In this document: one piece after another, positions 1 through 11,466 of the stretch
Numbering within the stretch: the stretch's first letter is position 1
Layout: each line of letters begins with the position of its first letter
DNA from: Triticum aestivum
Taxonomy: Eukaryota > Streptophyta > Magnoliopsida > Poales > Poaceae
DNA length: 64,000 bases
Direction of reading: 5' to 3'
Assembly (NCBI RefSeq): GCF_018294505.1
Contig: NC_057807.1
Coordinates: 134,383,295 to 134,447,294, forward strand
Program-made: the position numbers and the translations under genes
The notes under the pieces: generated by a model
Told to the model about the DNA's origin: nothing
The model's database searches: none
What the model saw: only the letters and a program-made list of their open reading frames with translations

Positions 1-1703
1 TCAACCAGAAAATAGATCTTAACTTGGTTACTCTACTTTATTTTTACCTCTTAGAATTTAGTTCTTAGTTCGAAGCAAACAATGGATGCTAAATGTCATT
101 TCTCTGGTTTGCAGCTTCCAACCTGCCATGGCATAGTCGTAATACGGTTTAATTGATCATGCTTAGGGTTTAATTGATCATGTTGGTTCCGTGGTGGTTT
201 CTTTAATAGAAATCAGAGGGGAAACCCTCTTTTGCTAAAAGAAATATGCTTAGAGTTTCCCCCTTTTATGATCACTATACGCTCAGAATACGTGCTTCGT
301 GTCATAATAGCACTACTCCACCCATCAAGCTAAACAAGCTTAGTTGTTCAAATACGAATCTGATATTATTAAAATAGAGTCGTTTAATTGGTCAACTAAA
401 TGTTCCTAAATTAGTTTCGAAAATGCATGTTCGCCGCTTGGGTGTGTATCTCTACAGGGTGCCCACGGTGGGCTGGCCCACCCTGGGATTTTGGGTCGTC
501 CCTGGCCCCGATTCCCCTCTATTCTGCTACGCGCTTCCGATCTCTACTCGCCCCAGCCGCCTGCATTTCCGGCGACTTGCCGTCCTAGGACAACATGACT
601 CTAGGAGGAGACGCTGGACTAACAGGAGGTCAGGAGCCGCTCGCCCAACAACGTCACCGCTGCCCGGGCGCACCGCGGTGCCTACCTTCCCAGCCGTTCG
701 GGGCTCAGGCGTGCAGCACACACCAAGCCAACCCGATTTATCCCGAGATACGTCCTCAACACTCAGCAGCCACTCCTCATCACCCATTTTCTAATTGATT
801 ATTACTCATTAGGCAAGACTGTCATTAGGGTTTGTTGTGTGCTCAGTGCTACCTACACTTAATGGTTCAGATGTATTTCGGTAATCTTTAGTACCTCTAA
901 AGTTCACAGGGTTTTCCAAATTCCGGCCCTCGGAACAGCCACTAGTCATTTTGGATTGTTGGTCGTAGTGACATTGACCCAGATTACTACTGCAGGCCCG
1001 TTTTGTTGACAGTTTTACTTGTCTTTCTTACTCATTCGATATAATATCCAATTATTCACGTCGATTAGTTGCAAACAATAAGTGCTAGACAAACTTCTTG
1101 ATTTAGATTTTGGACGATCTCTTACTGCTGTTACAATTCTGCATACTTGTCCTAGTAAGCTCACAAGTAAATGATTGATTCACTACATCTATGCTTGCCT
1201 TGTCATATTTGTTATCAATTTTCTTTTAGTGTGGACCACCCTGTTTCTAAATACTGGAACCGTAGACATGAGTGAATAGTATTTCTCTATGTGATCTCTT
1301 CCATCATGTGTGGGCAACGAACACTCCATTGTATAGAAAGAAAGTGTCATTTCCATCTTTTACATAGGTTTTGATCTTTTACATGGAATACAATCTGCCT
1401 ACTTGCTTTGTGTCACACTACCAACACTCCACCCTTGAAGCTAAACATTATGCCACTCATAATTCCTTAGTTTATTTGTTCAAATACGAATTTCATATGA
1501 TTCTAATGTTCCTACTTCAGTTTTGAAATGTGTGTCTGCCTATTATAAAGACAAGGGGTTTGTATTTCTGTGTGTGGTCTGGTCAGCACGGTTGGGGGTG
1601 AACTTTGCATATGCAGGGGTTTATAGGGAGACACTCTTAGAGTTGAATCCGCAATGCATTCTATAGATAATCTGACTACTTTTTATGTTTTCATGAATCT
1701 TAG
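1..1703. other. No recognisable gene; probably CACTA interior
   Basis: This AT-rich stretch contains a GC-rich island at about 440-740 with only short unsupported reading frames. I see no domain or motif. It probably represents intron or upstream sequence of the spliced gene that becomes recognisable at 1704. Confidence 0.4.
308..1535 (+). repeat. Diverged direct repeat, copies at 308-425 and 1418-1535
   Basis: Two segments of about 120 bp share the same order of short blocks: a CACTCCACCC block, then AAGCTAAACA, then TTGTTCAAATACGAAT, then ATGTTCCTA and a TTTTGAAA-like block. Small indels separate the copies. The intervening 1 kb contains the GC-rich island. This looks like an old internal duplication within the transposon. 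Confidence 0.45.
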
Positions 1704-4700
1704 ATTCTGAACAGCATCATAATGATTATGAGCTTGCGCACATGAAAATAATAAAGCAGAACAATGCCATGGCTGTCAAACTTGGCATTAAGGGGGTGAA
1801 ATCAAGTCTGGATGCAATGCAATGCAAACGCTCTCCACCTACAGATTCATGCTCAGAATATGATCCTAATAGTGATTCTGAGCTAGAGGGAGACCTAAGT
1901 CAATGTAGCTCCCTAGTGGATGAGTCAAAGGAAGATGCCCTATCTTATTCACCCATCAAGGTGCTTGCTCTAACTTTCCAAGGTTACATTGGTCGCACAT
2001 ATCTTGCAACTGATGCTTTGCATTGCTTCTACTTTGTTGAACTGCCATTAGCTTAGTTTACACATTGTGTATGTGAATACGCCCTGCCTATCCATTTTCA
2101 GTACATATTCCATCTGTCATCATACCATATTTATCCATTCAAATGCTGTTCTTGCGTATCAGACGTTCAAAAGGAAGAGGGGGATTGCTGATCGTGGAGG
2201 AGCACAAGCAAAGTATTTGGAAAAGGTAGTGGCACCTGATAAATCAAATAGCCCATTAGGTGTAGTTGCAATATCACCTAACCCACAAAACACCCCAACT
2301 CTAGTAGACTCTAGCCCTACTACACTGGTCATTTCTGATGCCCCAACTCAGCAGACCCCAACTGCAGCAAACAGTATTATTATGCCAGTTGACATAGCAC
2401 CAGCTCTATGACGCAAAACCCCCATTCCAGCAAAGAGTACACCAAATCCAGTTGCCAAATCACTTTTCCAACCAGAGAGAGCCCCAATTGCAGCAATTAG
2501 GACCCTTGTTCCATTTCTTCCCAGTTTAGAAGATGAAGCTTATATTGTTGTCAGAAACTTTGTGCGCATCTTTCCTTCATGGAAAGATTATACCGCAGAC
2601 ATAGAACAATTTCCAGTCTTCCTCCGCAACTTATGCGTAAGTAATGTACTAATGTTATTCATGGTCATTACTGCATATGTTTCTGCTGACAGAAGACACA
2701 AAATTTCATTCTTTTAAATAGGCAAGGAGCAAACTAGATAGTGAAGACGAGCAAGGGTTGGTTGCGCTTTTCAAGCACTCGTTGATGAAGTATCGTTCCT
2801 ACCTAAGGCAAGCACACTTCGATGGCAAGCCTCTAAACGAAATTTCTGTAAAGTCTCCGGTGCTACATTTATCCGACGGTGACTGGAATAATCTTGTTAC
2901 ACATTGGTCTCGGTTGTAGTGTAAGGTACTATCTATGATATCACATCACAATTTGAACTATATTTCTGCATTTGCCTTAATGTCTCACTTGTGCTAAAAC
3001 TGTTAGCAGAAGAACATTCGTTCTCAAGGGACCACAGAATCTCGCAACTATACTGCACACTGCATTGCTCTTGTGAGTACCTCTTGCCCTGTATGACCAT
3101 ACTTACTTCCATAGCTGATTGATTATGTAGAATCACTTCACATGTTAGCCTCATAATCGTCCATTTGGTGGTCATTATAAGACCCGTATGGACTCTTACA
3201 TAAATTTAGAATCAACCCAATGCTTTTGAAGAGGTTTAGCTCGGCAGTCCTCTTGTAAGGACTGAACGTCGTCTATCACTAAACTTACATTAACAGCTAC
3301 TCCCTCCGTCCCATAATATAAAAATGTTTTGTACAGTACACAAGTGTTCAAAACACTCTTGTATTATGGGAAGAGGGATTGGTTCATTGTGTAGCATTCT
3401 GCATCTTATCTCCCTCGCCCACCATTTACTAAAAAATATCAAATCTATATTTAATCTTACCAACAAGTAGAATACACAGACAATGCCAGTGCAGAAGTGT
3501 AGCCCATTGCTCTTGTCAGTACATTTTGTCCTGTAACGCTTGTACTTCCAGGGATTGGTAGTTGATTATGTAGCATCAATCTGCATCTTATCTTTGTTAT
3601 CCTCTATCCCTTCCAGTATTATCATATCTATAATTACTCTCTACAAAATTTAGAGTATAGGCAATGCTTACGAAGAAGATTCTGTGCTGAAATTCTTGAG
3701 TTATCCTTCCCTTAACATGGAGAAGGAAATTATAAAGCCGATGTTAACTGTTAATGTAAGTCAGTCCTTCTAAAGCCTTTATCCTCAATTGATGTTTGAT
3801 TTGCTCATGCTCCCTATCGTTTACTGCTATTTAGTTTGCTGTTTCTACCAAAATGCATGTTTGCAAGAACTGTAAGTTCTAAGTTTTACTTGTAAAACCA
3901 AATTCCTTATTCATACCATGCACATTACTCAATACTCCCTATATGTATGCTTGTTTTTGTGGATCTATAATCCAGTGTGTGGTGAAGCAGCCCATGTTTG
4001 CACCTTGTCATCTCCTATTTTATCTTACTGATGTGGCTGATGAGATGAACAACATGCCATGCACATTAACAAAAATAGATACAATGATTTTCTTTGCCAT
4101 TCATCTATGCTTGTTATGTTGACATGGTAATCCAGTAGTGTGGTGAATCTCCACGCATTATGAACAATGCCAAATTATGCTATTGATATTTTGAACTTAC
4201 TCTTTATTTTCTAATTTGAAATTGGATGGAATTGACAGCATAGTTATCATCTTTGTTTATACACGTGCAAAACATATCATCTCTCTGCTTTGTTTCAAGG
4301 TGATATGCCTGATGGCATGCACAAGTCTGCTGAAGGCTATGAGACAAACCCAACATATATTGCAGCAAAGAAGGAAAAACATCTTGAAGATAGCGAGACA
4401 ACCCCAAAGTCTTGTCTTGATGCAGTGTTCAAGTTACTTGAGACTAGCAGTCAGACAAGCTCACAGAATTCGTTGTCTGAATAAGTTTGACTTCTTCAGT
4501 CCCAAGTTCTAACAGAAAGGCATCCTGCAACTCAACTTCGACTTGAAGTCCTATCTCTAAGAAAGATTGCGGAGAACACCAATGAGAACCTCATCGCTAA
4601 ACAACTACACCTGGAAGCTATGACCGACATGCTAGGCCGGTCTCGCAGCCTTGCTCAGCAGCTTGCACAGCAGTTCCCCCGCAAGGCTAACCTTTCTTGA
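1704..4700 (+). pseudogene. Spliced Ptta/En/Spm-type transposon protein, broken
   Basis: Approximate exons are 1704-1960, 2163-2636, 2722-2925, 3010-3072, 3654-3755, about 4300-4484 and 4500-4700. Most are flanked by GT and AG and keep consistent phase. The first carries a YELAHMKIIKQNNAMAVKLGI-like block followed by an acidic serine-rich stretch. The third carries the family pattern of an aromatic-rich segment, then Pro and an Asp-Gly-Asp-Trp block. The fourth ends in a short Ser/Tyr/Ala-His block, and the last is a basic, leucine-rich, probably coiled-coil tail. This order resembles the plant transposase Ptta/En/Spm family, TNPA-like proteins that bind subterminal repeats. In-frame stops at 2409-2411 (TGA) and 2917-2919 (TAG), and an unclear donor after exon 6, argue that it is dead. 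Family assignment is inference from pattern. Confidence 0.55.
3300..3379. mobile_element. Short Stowaway-like MITE
   Basis: The left end reads CTCCCTCCGTCCCATAATAT after a TA dinucleotide, the standard Triticeae Stowaway terminus. The right end is an imperfect inverted copy (ATTATGGGAAGAGGGAT). At about 80 bp it lies wholly within the intron between the exons at 3010-3072 and 3654-3755. The right terminus has diverged and the flanking TA on that side is not clean. Confidence 0.7.
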
Positions 4701-4967
4701 ACTGTCTTGGAAGTGGTCTCGGTTTAGTATTATTTTGTTACGCTGCAATGGTGCCCAGTTTTTGTAATCTGCTTCTTCGTTGCGCTTTATGATCACTGGT
4801 GGCGAACTTCGATGCCCAGTGGATGTAATATACCTTAAATCCTTTATTGTATAGTTTAGGTTTATTCTTAGTTACTATGCCATAATTTCTTTATTGTATA
4901 GAGTAGGTTTGTTCTTAATTCCTACTAGTTACTGCCATAATTTGCTATCTAAAAAAAATCAGATGTA
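4701..4967. other. 3' untranslated/AT-rich stretch after the CACTA gene
   Basis: No coding sequence is seen. It contains a small direct duplication of a TTCTTTATTGTATAG-like block (about 4840-4915), probably part of the 3' UTR or terminator region of the preceding gene. Confidence 0.35.
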
Positions 4968-5866
4968 GTCGACTGGGCCGAAACATTCGACTCTAACGGG
5001 CCTGGTTTTTAGCGGGCCACAATTGGGCGGGCCTGCGTCTTTCTTGGGCCCGAATGATTGGGGCCTTCACACTTTGCGCCAGGCCCACAACTTACACTGG
5101 CCTATATTTTGGTTGGGCCTTTTGTGGACCCAACGCTTAGTTTGGCCCAGGTAGCGTTGGGCCATTAACAGGCTGAATATTGTACTGACCTATTATGGCC
5201 CAGATGAAACCATGGGCCTTTAGTAGGCCGAAATGCATGTTGGGCCTCAAATTTCACTAGTCGTCGACGGGCCTTCAGCAGGCTGAAATGTAGACCGGGC
5301 CTTTTTGGGCCGAGTTAGGTTATGGGCCATTACCAGGCCGAAACATATCTCGGGCCTTAGTTGGCCCACTGATATCATGGGCCTTTAAGAGGCCGAAAGC
5401 TTAGTACCAATATCAATGGGCCGAATTATGCGACATGCCTTTAACAGGCTCAAAGTCACGTTGGGATTAACTATTGCCACCTTTATCACGGGCCGTTAGT
5501 GGGCCCGATGTCCCGTCGGACCATATATGGCCCATGGGTAGCACGGGCCATTCCCAGGCCAAAAGTCACACCGGGCTGAAATGGGCCCATGTCTACATCG
5601 GGCCTCGAACAGGCCGAAAGTCACTGGGCTGTAATTGGGCCCAAATATTCGGCGAACACTTAACATGCCAGATCTGGCTTCGGGCCGTAAATGGGCCCAA
5701 ATATTCGGCGAACAATTAATGGGCCAGATCTAGCTTCGGGCCGTAAATGGGCCTTTATTAAGCAGGCCGTTATTGGGCTGGCCCACTAGTACCTAAGTAA
5801 GTACTACGGGCCTTTGACTGGGCCGGCCTTTTTAACCTATATGGGCCTCTGTTGGGCCCAGCCACG
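4968..5866. repeat. GGCC-rich subterminal repeat zone of the CACTA element
   Basis: Over about 900 bp the motifs GGGCC, AGGCCGAAA and TGGGCCTTTA recur roughly every 20-40 bp in both orientations, separated by short variable spacers. One 30-bp block around ATATTCGGCGAACA is nearly duplicated at about 5645 and 5700. Clustered short repeats next to the terminus are the known binding region for TNPA-like proteins in CACTA elements. Reading frames across this zone are by-products of the repeat composition. Confidence 0.75.
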
Positions 5867-6029
5867 TGTTGACGTATCATAGGCATGTCTCCTCCAATGG
5901 ACGGGCGACATCTGGCCCACTGACGGGCTGACATGTGTTCCCTCCAGCCAATCAGAATTTTACACGTGGAAATTTCCCATTGGTCCGGGCTGTCAACGGG
6001 TTATCAGATCCAAAACCCGACCCGATAGC

Positions 6030-6288
6030 TTAACAACATTCCGTTACGGTGGATGCCACATGTCGGTCACCCTTGACGAAAGCACTTCTGTGACGCGCGA
6101 TTTATCGTCATGGAAGTGGACACTTCCGTGATGATAATTTCGGTAATGTCATGGAACACTTCTATGACAGCACAAGTATGACTATCTTGATTCTGTCATA
6201 AAATCGTCATGGATGTACATGCATGACAAAAAATGTGACCTACTGTGACAAACACGTACCGTCACGGAAGTGTATTTTTTTTGTAGTG
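6030..6288 (+). repeat. CACTA 3' terminal region with TAGTG end
   Basis: The last 260 bp hold several copies, in both orientations, of a CACTTCCGTGACG-like motif (for example near 6084, 6110, 6125, 6150 and 6262). It finishes with TTTTTTTTGTAGTG at 6275-6288. The dyad-rich terminus is distinct from the GGCC zone and marks the transposon boundary. Confidence 0.8.
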
Positions 6289-6846
6289 AGGAGGGGTACC
6301 AGATCAGGACGAGGTAGGCGGGGGCGATAGAGATGAGGCTGGGGCCGCAACGATGCGCCCCCCTTCGGTGACAGTGAGTAAAATCACCCCCTGGGGGCGC
6401 GGCGGCAGACGCGGGGTGGGGAGAGGAATATAGGGCAACTGCCCAGATAGGCCCAACCCCGAAGTATATATATGGGCTGCAAATTTCATCGTACGATCGA
6501 CAATGGTCGGACGTCCGGGCACTGGTGTATGTGCCAGGCGACGAATGACCGAGCAGAGTCGGAAGTTCGAGATCTGGGGAGTAATTTGGGCTGGGCACAA
6601 TTGCTGCACAACATCTGGACGGCCGAGCAGTGTCAGATGACCGAGAACTATGAGTCATCAGACATCCGATGAATGTCGGATGACCGGTGGCAAGAAGTTT
6701 TGACAGAAGGCATTATAGACAAATTTAGATGAACCAATAATGCAGGAATGGGTAGATGACAAAAGTATATTGGCAAACAGTCATCGAGGATACCACAAGA
6801 TTAAAAACTAGACACACATGTTATGAACCCCAAGCATGATTGGACA
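6289..6846 (-). repeat. Probable 3' LTR fragment of the Copia element
   Basis: Read on the minus strand it begins TGTCCAATCATGC directly after a purine tract. It shares with the opposite LTR a TTCTGTCAAA block, several CGGACGTCCGAC/CATCCGATG-type motifs and an AT-rich TATA-like region followed by CTCTCCCC. Overall identity is low. The segment stops at the CACTA end, so the rest of the LTR presumably lies beyond that insertion, outside the window. Confidence 0.45.
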
Positions 6847-6858
6847 TCCCCTCCTTTG
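6847..6858 (-). other. Polypurine tract of the Copia element
   Basis: On the minus strand the sequence CAAAGGAGGGGA directly precedes a TG dinucleotide, the arrangement expected where plus-strand DNA synthesis starts next to the 3' LTR. Confidence 0.45.
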
Positions 6859-7111
6859 AGGAGAGTCGGTGGCCAAAGGCCACCATGTGTGAGTATAAGT
6901 GTTGTGATGTCGCGAAGATATTTTCATTGGGCTCAATAACACCACTCCATCATTTAAAGTACCATTGTTCAAAAAACATGGTAACTTTGAGAGTGTTTGT
7001 TCTTTTTATGCATTATATAGGGTGAGAGTACTCATGAGTTGAGTGTCTCCCCTAAACATATGCCTACATCTAAACAAGACATGAAGTAAATGCATGGATG
7101 GGTACTAGATT

Positions 7112-8692
7112 TCACATAATGTTGTCAAGATCCAAGATACCAAAACCATGCCTAAGTTGACAAAACCTTGCTTCATCCAATGGCTTGGTGAAAATGTCTA
7201 CAAGTTGCATATCTGTACCAACATGAGCAATATCAATGTCACCCTTTTCCACATGATCTCTCAAGAAATGATACCTAATATCAATGTGCTTGGTTCGAGT
7301 ATGATCTTTGGGATTCTCAGCAATATTGATGGCACTTTCATTAACACAAAGAAGAGGCACATGTCTATAGGTGATACCATAATCCTTCAAAGTTTGCCTC
7401 ATCCATAGTAATTGAGATGCACAACTGGCAGTTGCAATGTATCCGGCTTCGGCGGTGGAGAGGGCAATGCAATTTTGTTTCTTAGAGGACCAACTTACCA
7501 AGGAGCGTCCAAGAAATTGACATGCACTAGAGGTGGACTTCCGTTCCACTTTGTCTCCAGCCCAATCCACATCCGTGTACCCAATGAGATCAAACTTAGC
7601 ATCCTTGGGGTACCATAGACCCAACTTTGGGGCATGAACAAGGTATCTAATAATATGCTTAACTACCTTATGATGACTTTCCTTAGGGGAAGATTGAAAT
7701 CTAGCACACATGCATACACTAAACATGATGTCTGGTCTAGATGCACAAAGATAAAGCAATGAACCAATCATAGAGAGGTAAATAGATGGGTCGAAAGGGA
7801 TACCGTTTGTGTCTTCACCGAGTACAATTTTTGTTGGCATGGGTGTCTTACATGGACTAGCATCAGACGTGCCAAACTTCTCTAGAATATCCTTGAGGTA
7901 TTTTTCTTGAGACAAGAAAATTCCTTCTTGAAATTGTTGAATTTGGAATCCGAGAAAGAACTTCAAGTCCGCATTGAATGACATTTCAAAATTTTTGGTC
8001 ATGGAGGCCACAAACTTCTTGCACAAATGAATGTTAGGAGAACCAAAAATGATGTCATCTACATAGATTTGGCATAGGAACAAATCACCCTTGTCCCTCT
8101 TAGTAAAAAGAGTAGGATCGATCACCCCTCTCACAAAACCATGATCGAGTAGAAACTTCTTAAGATTATCATACCAAGCACGAGGTGTTTGTTTGAGGCC
8201 ATACAAAGCCTTGTGAAGTTTCTACACATAGTCTTTGTGATCGGGATCAACGAACCCAGGTGGTTGTGATACATATACTTCTTCTTGTAGAGGACCGTTA
8301 AGGAAAGCACTCTTCACATCCATTTGATGTAATGTAAAACCATTGAAAGCAGCATAGGCAAGTAAGATGCGAATAGATTCAAGACGGGCAACGGGAGCAA
8401 AGGTCTCACCAAAGTCCAAACCTTCAACTTGTGAGTACCCTTGTGCCACTAACCTTGCCTTGTTGCGGATGATTATACCATTCTCATCTTGCTTGTTCTT
8501 GAAAATCCATTTTGTTTCAATGACATTGTGTTTCATAGTTGGTCTCTTGACTAATGACCACACTTGGTTGCGCTCAAAATTGTTCAACTCTTCTTGCATA
8601 GCAACGAGCCAATCGTTGTCCACCAATGCATCTTGTACCTTGAGTGGTTCAACACTAGAAACAAACGAGAAGTGAGCACAAAAGTTTGTCAA
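7112..8692 (-). pseudogene. Copia pol: reverse transcriptase and RNase H
   Basis: Translated on the minus strand, the N-terminal part has the Copia RT opening (a W-SLV-RP block, [39 protein letters not shown]). A stop codon near 8222-8224 then interrupts the frame, and the same frame continues with LYGLKQTPRAWY, the polymerase motif YVDDIIFGS, and an RNase H domain (ADWAGD, LSTAEAGYIA) ending in TKHIDIRYHFLRDHV and a FTKPL tail. The enzyme would copy element RNA into cDNA in virus-like particles. Apart from the stop the domain is remarkably complete, and the catalytic aspartates are visible. It lies downstream of integrase, as in all Copia elements. Confidence 0.9.
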
Positions 8693-8956
8693 TTGTTTAC
8701 GAGTGACTCTACCTTCCGATATGCGGTAAGAATTTTATCAACATCAACACGACCGGCCACTCGGGGCATGATGGAGGGTTAGGGTTTCGCGAGGTTCAAC
8801 TTCATGTCCGTCATCCACATCCTCAACATATGGATCATTAATGTGTGGTGGAAGATATTCTTCTTCATATTGCATTTGTTGAGGTTCATCATCAATGATT
8901 GCACTTTCTTGTTCTTGCTCTTGGTGATGATCATGATGAGGGACTTGATCATCTTC

Positions 8957-10295
8957 TTATACTTGAACTATGGGCATCGGTTGAGCAATAGGAGCTTGTG
9001 GTGGTATGGGTGTTGAAGTGGTTTGATGATGTGTCAAACTTCCATCTTTTTCTTCATCATCATGAGGTTCTTGTTCCACGAGAAGGAGAGCACCAACCCC
9101 CATGGTCAAAATATCTTGAGATGAATATTCTTCACCTACATCACTTAGATCAACTTGCTCCCCATGGGAGCCATTAAATTTATCAAACACCACATCACAA
9201 GTTTCTACAACGCATCCATTGGATTTTTTGTAGACTCTATAGGCTGAGAGTTTGATCCATAGCCAACAAATATGCCCTCAGTTGTTTTGGATTGAAATTT
9301 TCCTAACCATTCTCTTTTGTTGAGGATGAAACATTTGCACCCAAATACACGAAAGTACTTTACATTTGGCTTGTTCCCGGTTAGGAGCTCATATGGAGTC
9401 TTTTTCCAATATTGTGCGGAGGAAGAGCCGGTTTGATGCATGGCATGCGCTGTTGACAGCCTCGGCCCAAAAACTATGTGGCAACTTGTATTCATCCGAC
9501 ATGGACCTTGCCATCTCCACATGACAATACCATTTTGTTGAGGCGTGGATGGTGCGGAATATTGATGCTCAATCCCTTCATCACTAAGAAATCCTTCCAA
9601 GGTGTAGTTCTTGAACTCAGAGCCATTATCACTTCTTATTGCCAAGATTTCTTTGTCAAACTTGCGTTGTGCTTGCTTGGAAAAATCAATGAAGGTGATC
9701 TTCATCTCGTCCTTGGACTTGAGGAAAAACACCCATGTATATCTTGAGTAATCATCAACAATGACAAGTCCATACTTTACCCACCAGGAATGTCCCATGA
9801 AGGAGGCCGAAAAAGATCCACATGAAGGAGCTCCAAAGGCCTTGAAGTAGACACGCTATTTTTGGGTGGGTGCTTTGATTGATGTTGCTTCCCGGCTATG
9901 CATGCACTACACACACGATCTTTTTCAAAAGAGACATTGGTTAGTCCAAGGATGTGATTGCCCTTTAAGAGATCTTGAAGATTTCTCATGCCGACATGGG
10001 CTAGCCGACGATGCCATAGCCACCCCTGGTCGGCCTTGGCCATTAGACAAGTTGCATGGAATGTGCTCTCTTTTGAGAAATCAACCATGTAAAGGTTGCC
10101 ATCCAACTCTCCAACAAAGGCCACTTCGAGAGTATCTCTCTTAAAGACTTTCACATCCGTTAGTCCAAAGAGTGTATCATAACCAACAGACACCAATTGG
10201 CAAACACAAAGCAAATGGTATTTAAGGGATTGGACAAGCATGACATTTGCAAGAGACATGTCATTTGTGATAGCCACCTTGCCCAACCTAACCAC
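8957..10295 (-). pseudogene. Copia pol: GAG-pre-integrase, zinc region and integrase
   Basis: Upstream of RT on the minus strand, 9777-10295 holds the GAG-pre-integrase region with LWHRRLAHVG and a CxxC pair (VCSACIAGKQ), the HHCC zinc site. At 9205-9798 follows the integrase core with DDYSRYTWVFFLKSKDE, an IRSDNGSEFKN block and an STPQQNGIV block. The position normally holding the catalytic Glu reads VMWRW, so that residue appears lost or shifted. The two parts are in different frames. An acidic linker at 8957-9193 leads towards RT. Normally the protein inserts element cDNA into chromosomes; this copy cannot. Confidence 0.85.
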
Positions 10296-10371
10296 CTGTC
10301 CTTTTGATCATCCACCAAACATAATGCTCATAAATGGTTGAATAGCTTCCATGAAATCGTAGAGCAATTTG

Positions 10372-11203
10372 CTATCTCCGGTCATATGATTGGTACATCC
10401 ACCATCGATCACCCATTTTACTCCACCAGAGAAAGCAACCTACATACAATTTTGACTTGGTTAGAGGCACCCATTTTTCAATGGGACCTCTCAAGTTACT
10501 CACAAGGGTCTTCGGGACCCAAATAGCATAAAACCGGAATGCATTTCGAGGACCAACAAATTTTGCATAAACTTCTCCATCCTTAGTTTTACGAAGAACA
10601 TAGGATGGAGGCACGAACTCTTTTGGCTTGTTGAGAATGGGCATTCCCCCTTGTGGCCTTCCCACTCACAACCTTACCTTTCTCCTTGTGCCCTTCTCGT
10701 ACAAATGTTTCTTTCAGAGGAGTAGTGCACTTTTTAGAAGACGTCTTATTCTTGCTTGTGCTTGGGTCAAACCCAAGCCCCTCTTTGGCAAACACCTCAT
10801 TGTGTTGGCTCAATACCTCATTAAGATTCTTTTGTCCTTGAGCACATGTCATGAGTCCTTTCTTGAGTTGAGCTTTGAGAAAGCGATTCTCCTCAAAAAT
10901 AGATGCTAGGTCACCACTAGAGTTAGCAGTACAAGCATCAACATTGATAATAGGAGAAGAGTAAGCCTTGGCTAGAGTTTTAAGATAAGTAAGCTTGAGC
11001 GTCTCAAAACTCTTTGTAAGAAGAGTGAGCTCTTCTTCCTTAGTGTTGAGGGACACAGATAGAAGCTCACAATCCTTAGAGAGAGAAGCACGAGACTTCA
11101 CAGGCTTACTTTTATCATTCATCAACTCCTCGCAAGAGTCCTTAGACTTTTTCAAGGAGGAAAGTTCTTTAGCATGAACATCAATGCTTGCACCAATTTT
11201 CAA
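10372..11203 (-). pseudogene. Copia polyprotein linker: coiled coil and protease-side region
   Basis: Two overlapping minus-strand frames span the region between gag and integrase. The one at 10589-11203 is rich in Lys, Glu, Leu and Ser with heptad-like spacing (KELSSLKKSKDSCEELMND, then FLKAQLKKGLMTCAQGQKNL) and ends in a GLGFDPSTSKNK block, typical of several large grass Copia families. The second (10372-10665) continues the polyprotein after a frameshift. I cannot identify the DTG/DSG protease active site with confidence in this copy. Confidence 0.6.
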
Positions 11204-11466
11204 GCATAGTTCATCATTTCATGCTTCCTCATATTAGACTTTCCGCTCAAGGATTTCATATTTTTCCTTTTCCTCAGTGACGAGGATTTCGAGTTCCTTA
11301 ATGGAGATGGTGTGCTTACTCACCATCTCCATAAGCATACAAAACATAGTGAGCTTCTTTCCTTTGAGGGAGCACATGAACTTATTTAGTTTAGCAAGCA
11401 TAGGATCATCTATATAATCATAATATCATCACAAGGACTAGAAGGACTGAGAAGAGGAGGGTTTGA

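Larger units (their letters stand above)
1..6288 (+). mobile_element. CACTA (En/Spm-type) DNA transposon, 3' part
   Basis: The right boundary is the terminal TAGTG at 6284-6288, whose complement begins CACTACAAAAAAAA, the usual start of grass CACTA elements. Inside it lie a zone of GGCC-rich short repeats and then a spliced gene of Ptta/En/Spm type on the plus strand, the order expected near the 3' end of such elements. The left end is outside the window, so neither the 3-bp target duplication nor the presence of a transposase (TNPD-like) gene can be checked. The element appears to sit in the 3' LTR of the Copia element to its right. Confidence is high for the end and moderate for including everything down to base 1. 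Confidence 0.75.

Noticed and set aside
423..798. Overlapping GC-rich reading frames on both strands
   Set aside because: No domain, three frames open at once from base composition, and no promoter or splice context.
5474..5719. Reading frame of 81 codons
   Set aside because: It is made entirely of the GGCC subterminal repeats.
6182..6658. Minus-strand frame of 158 codons
   Set aside because: It crosses the CACTA boundary at 6288, so it cannot be an ancestral gene.
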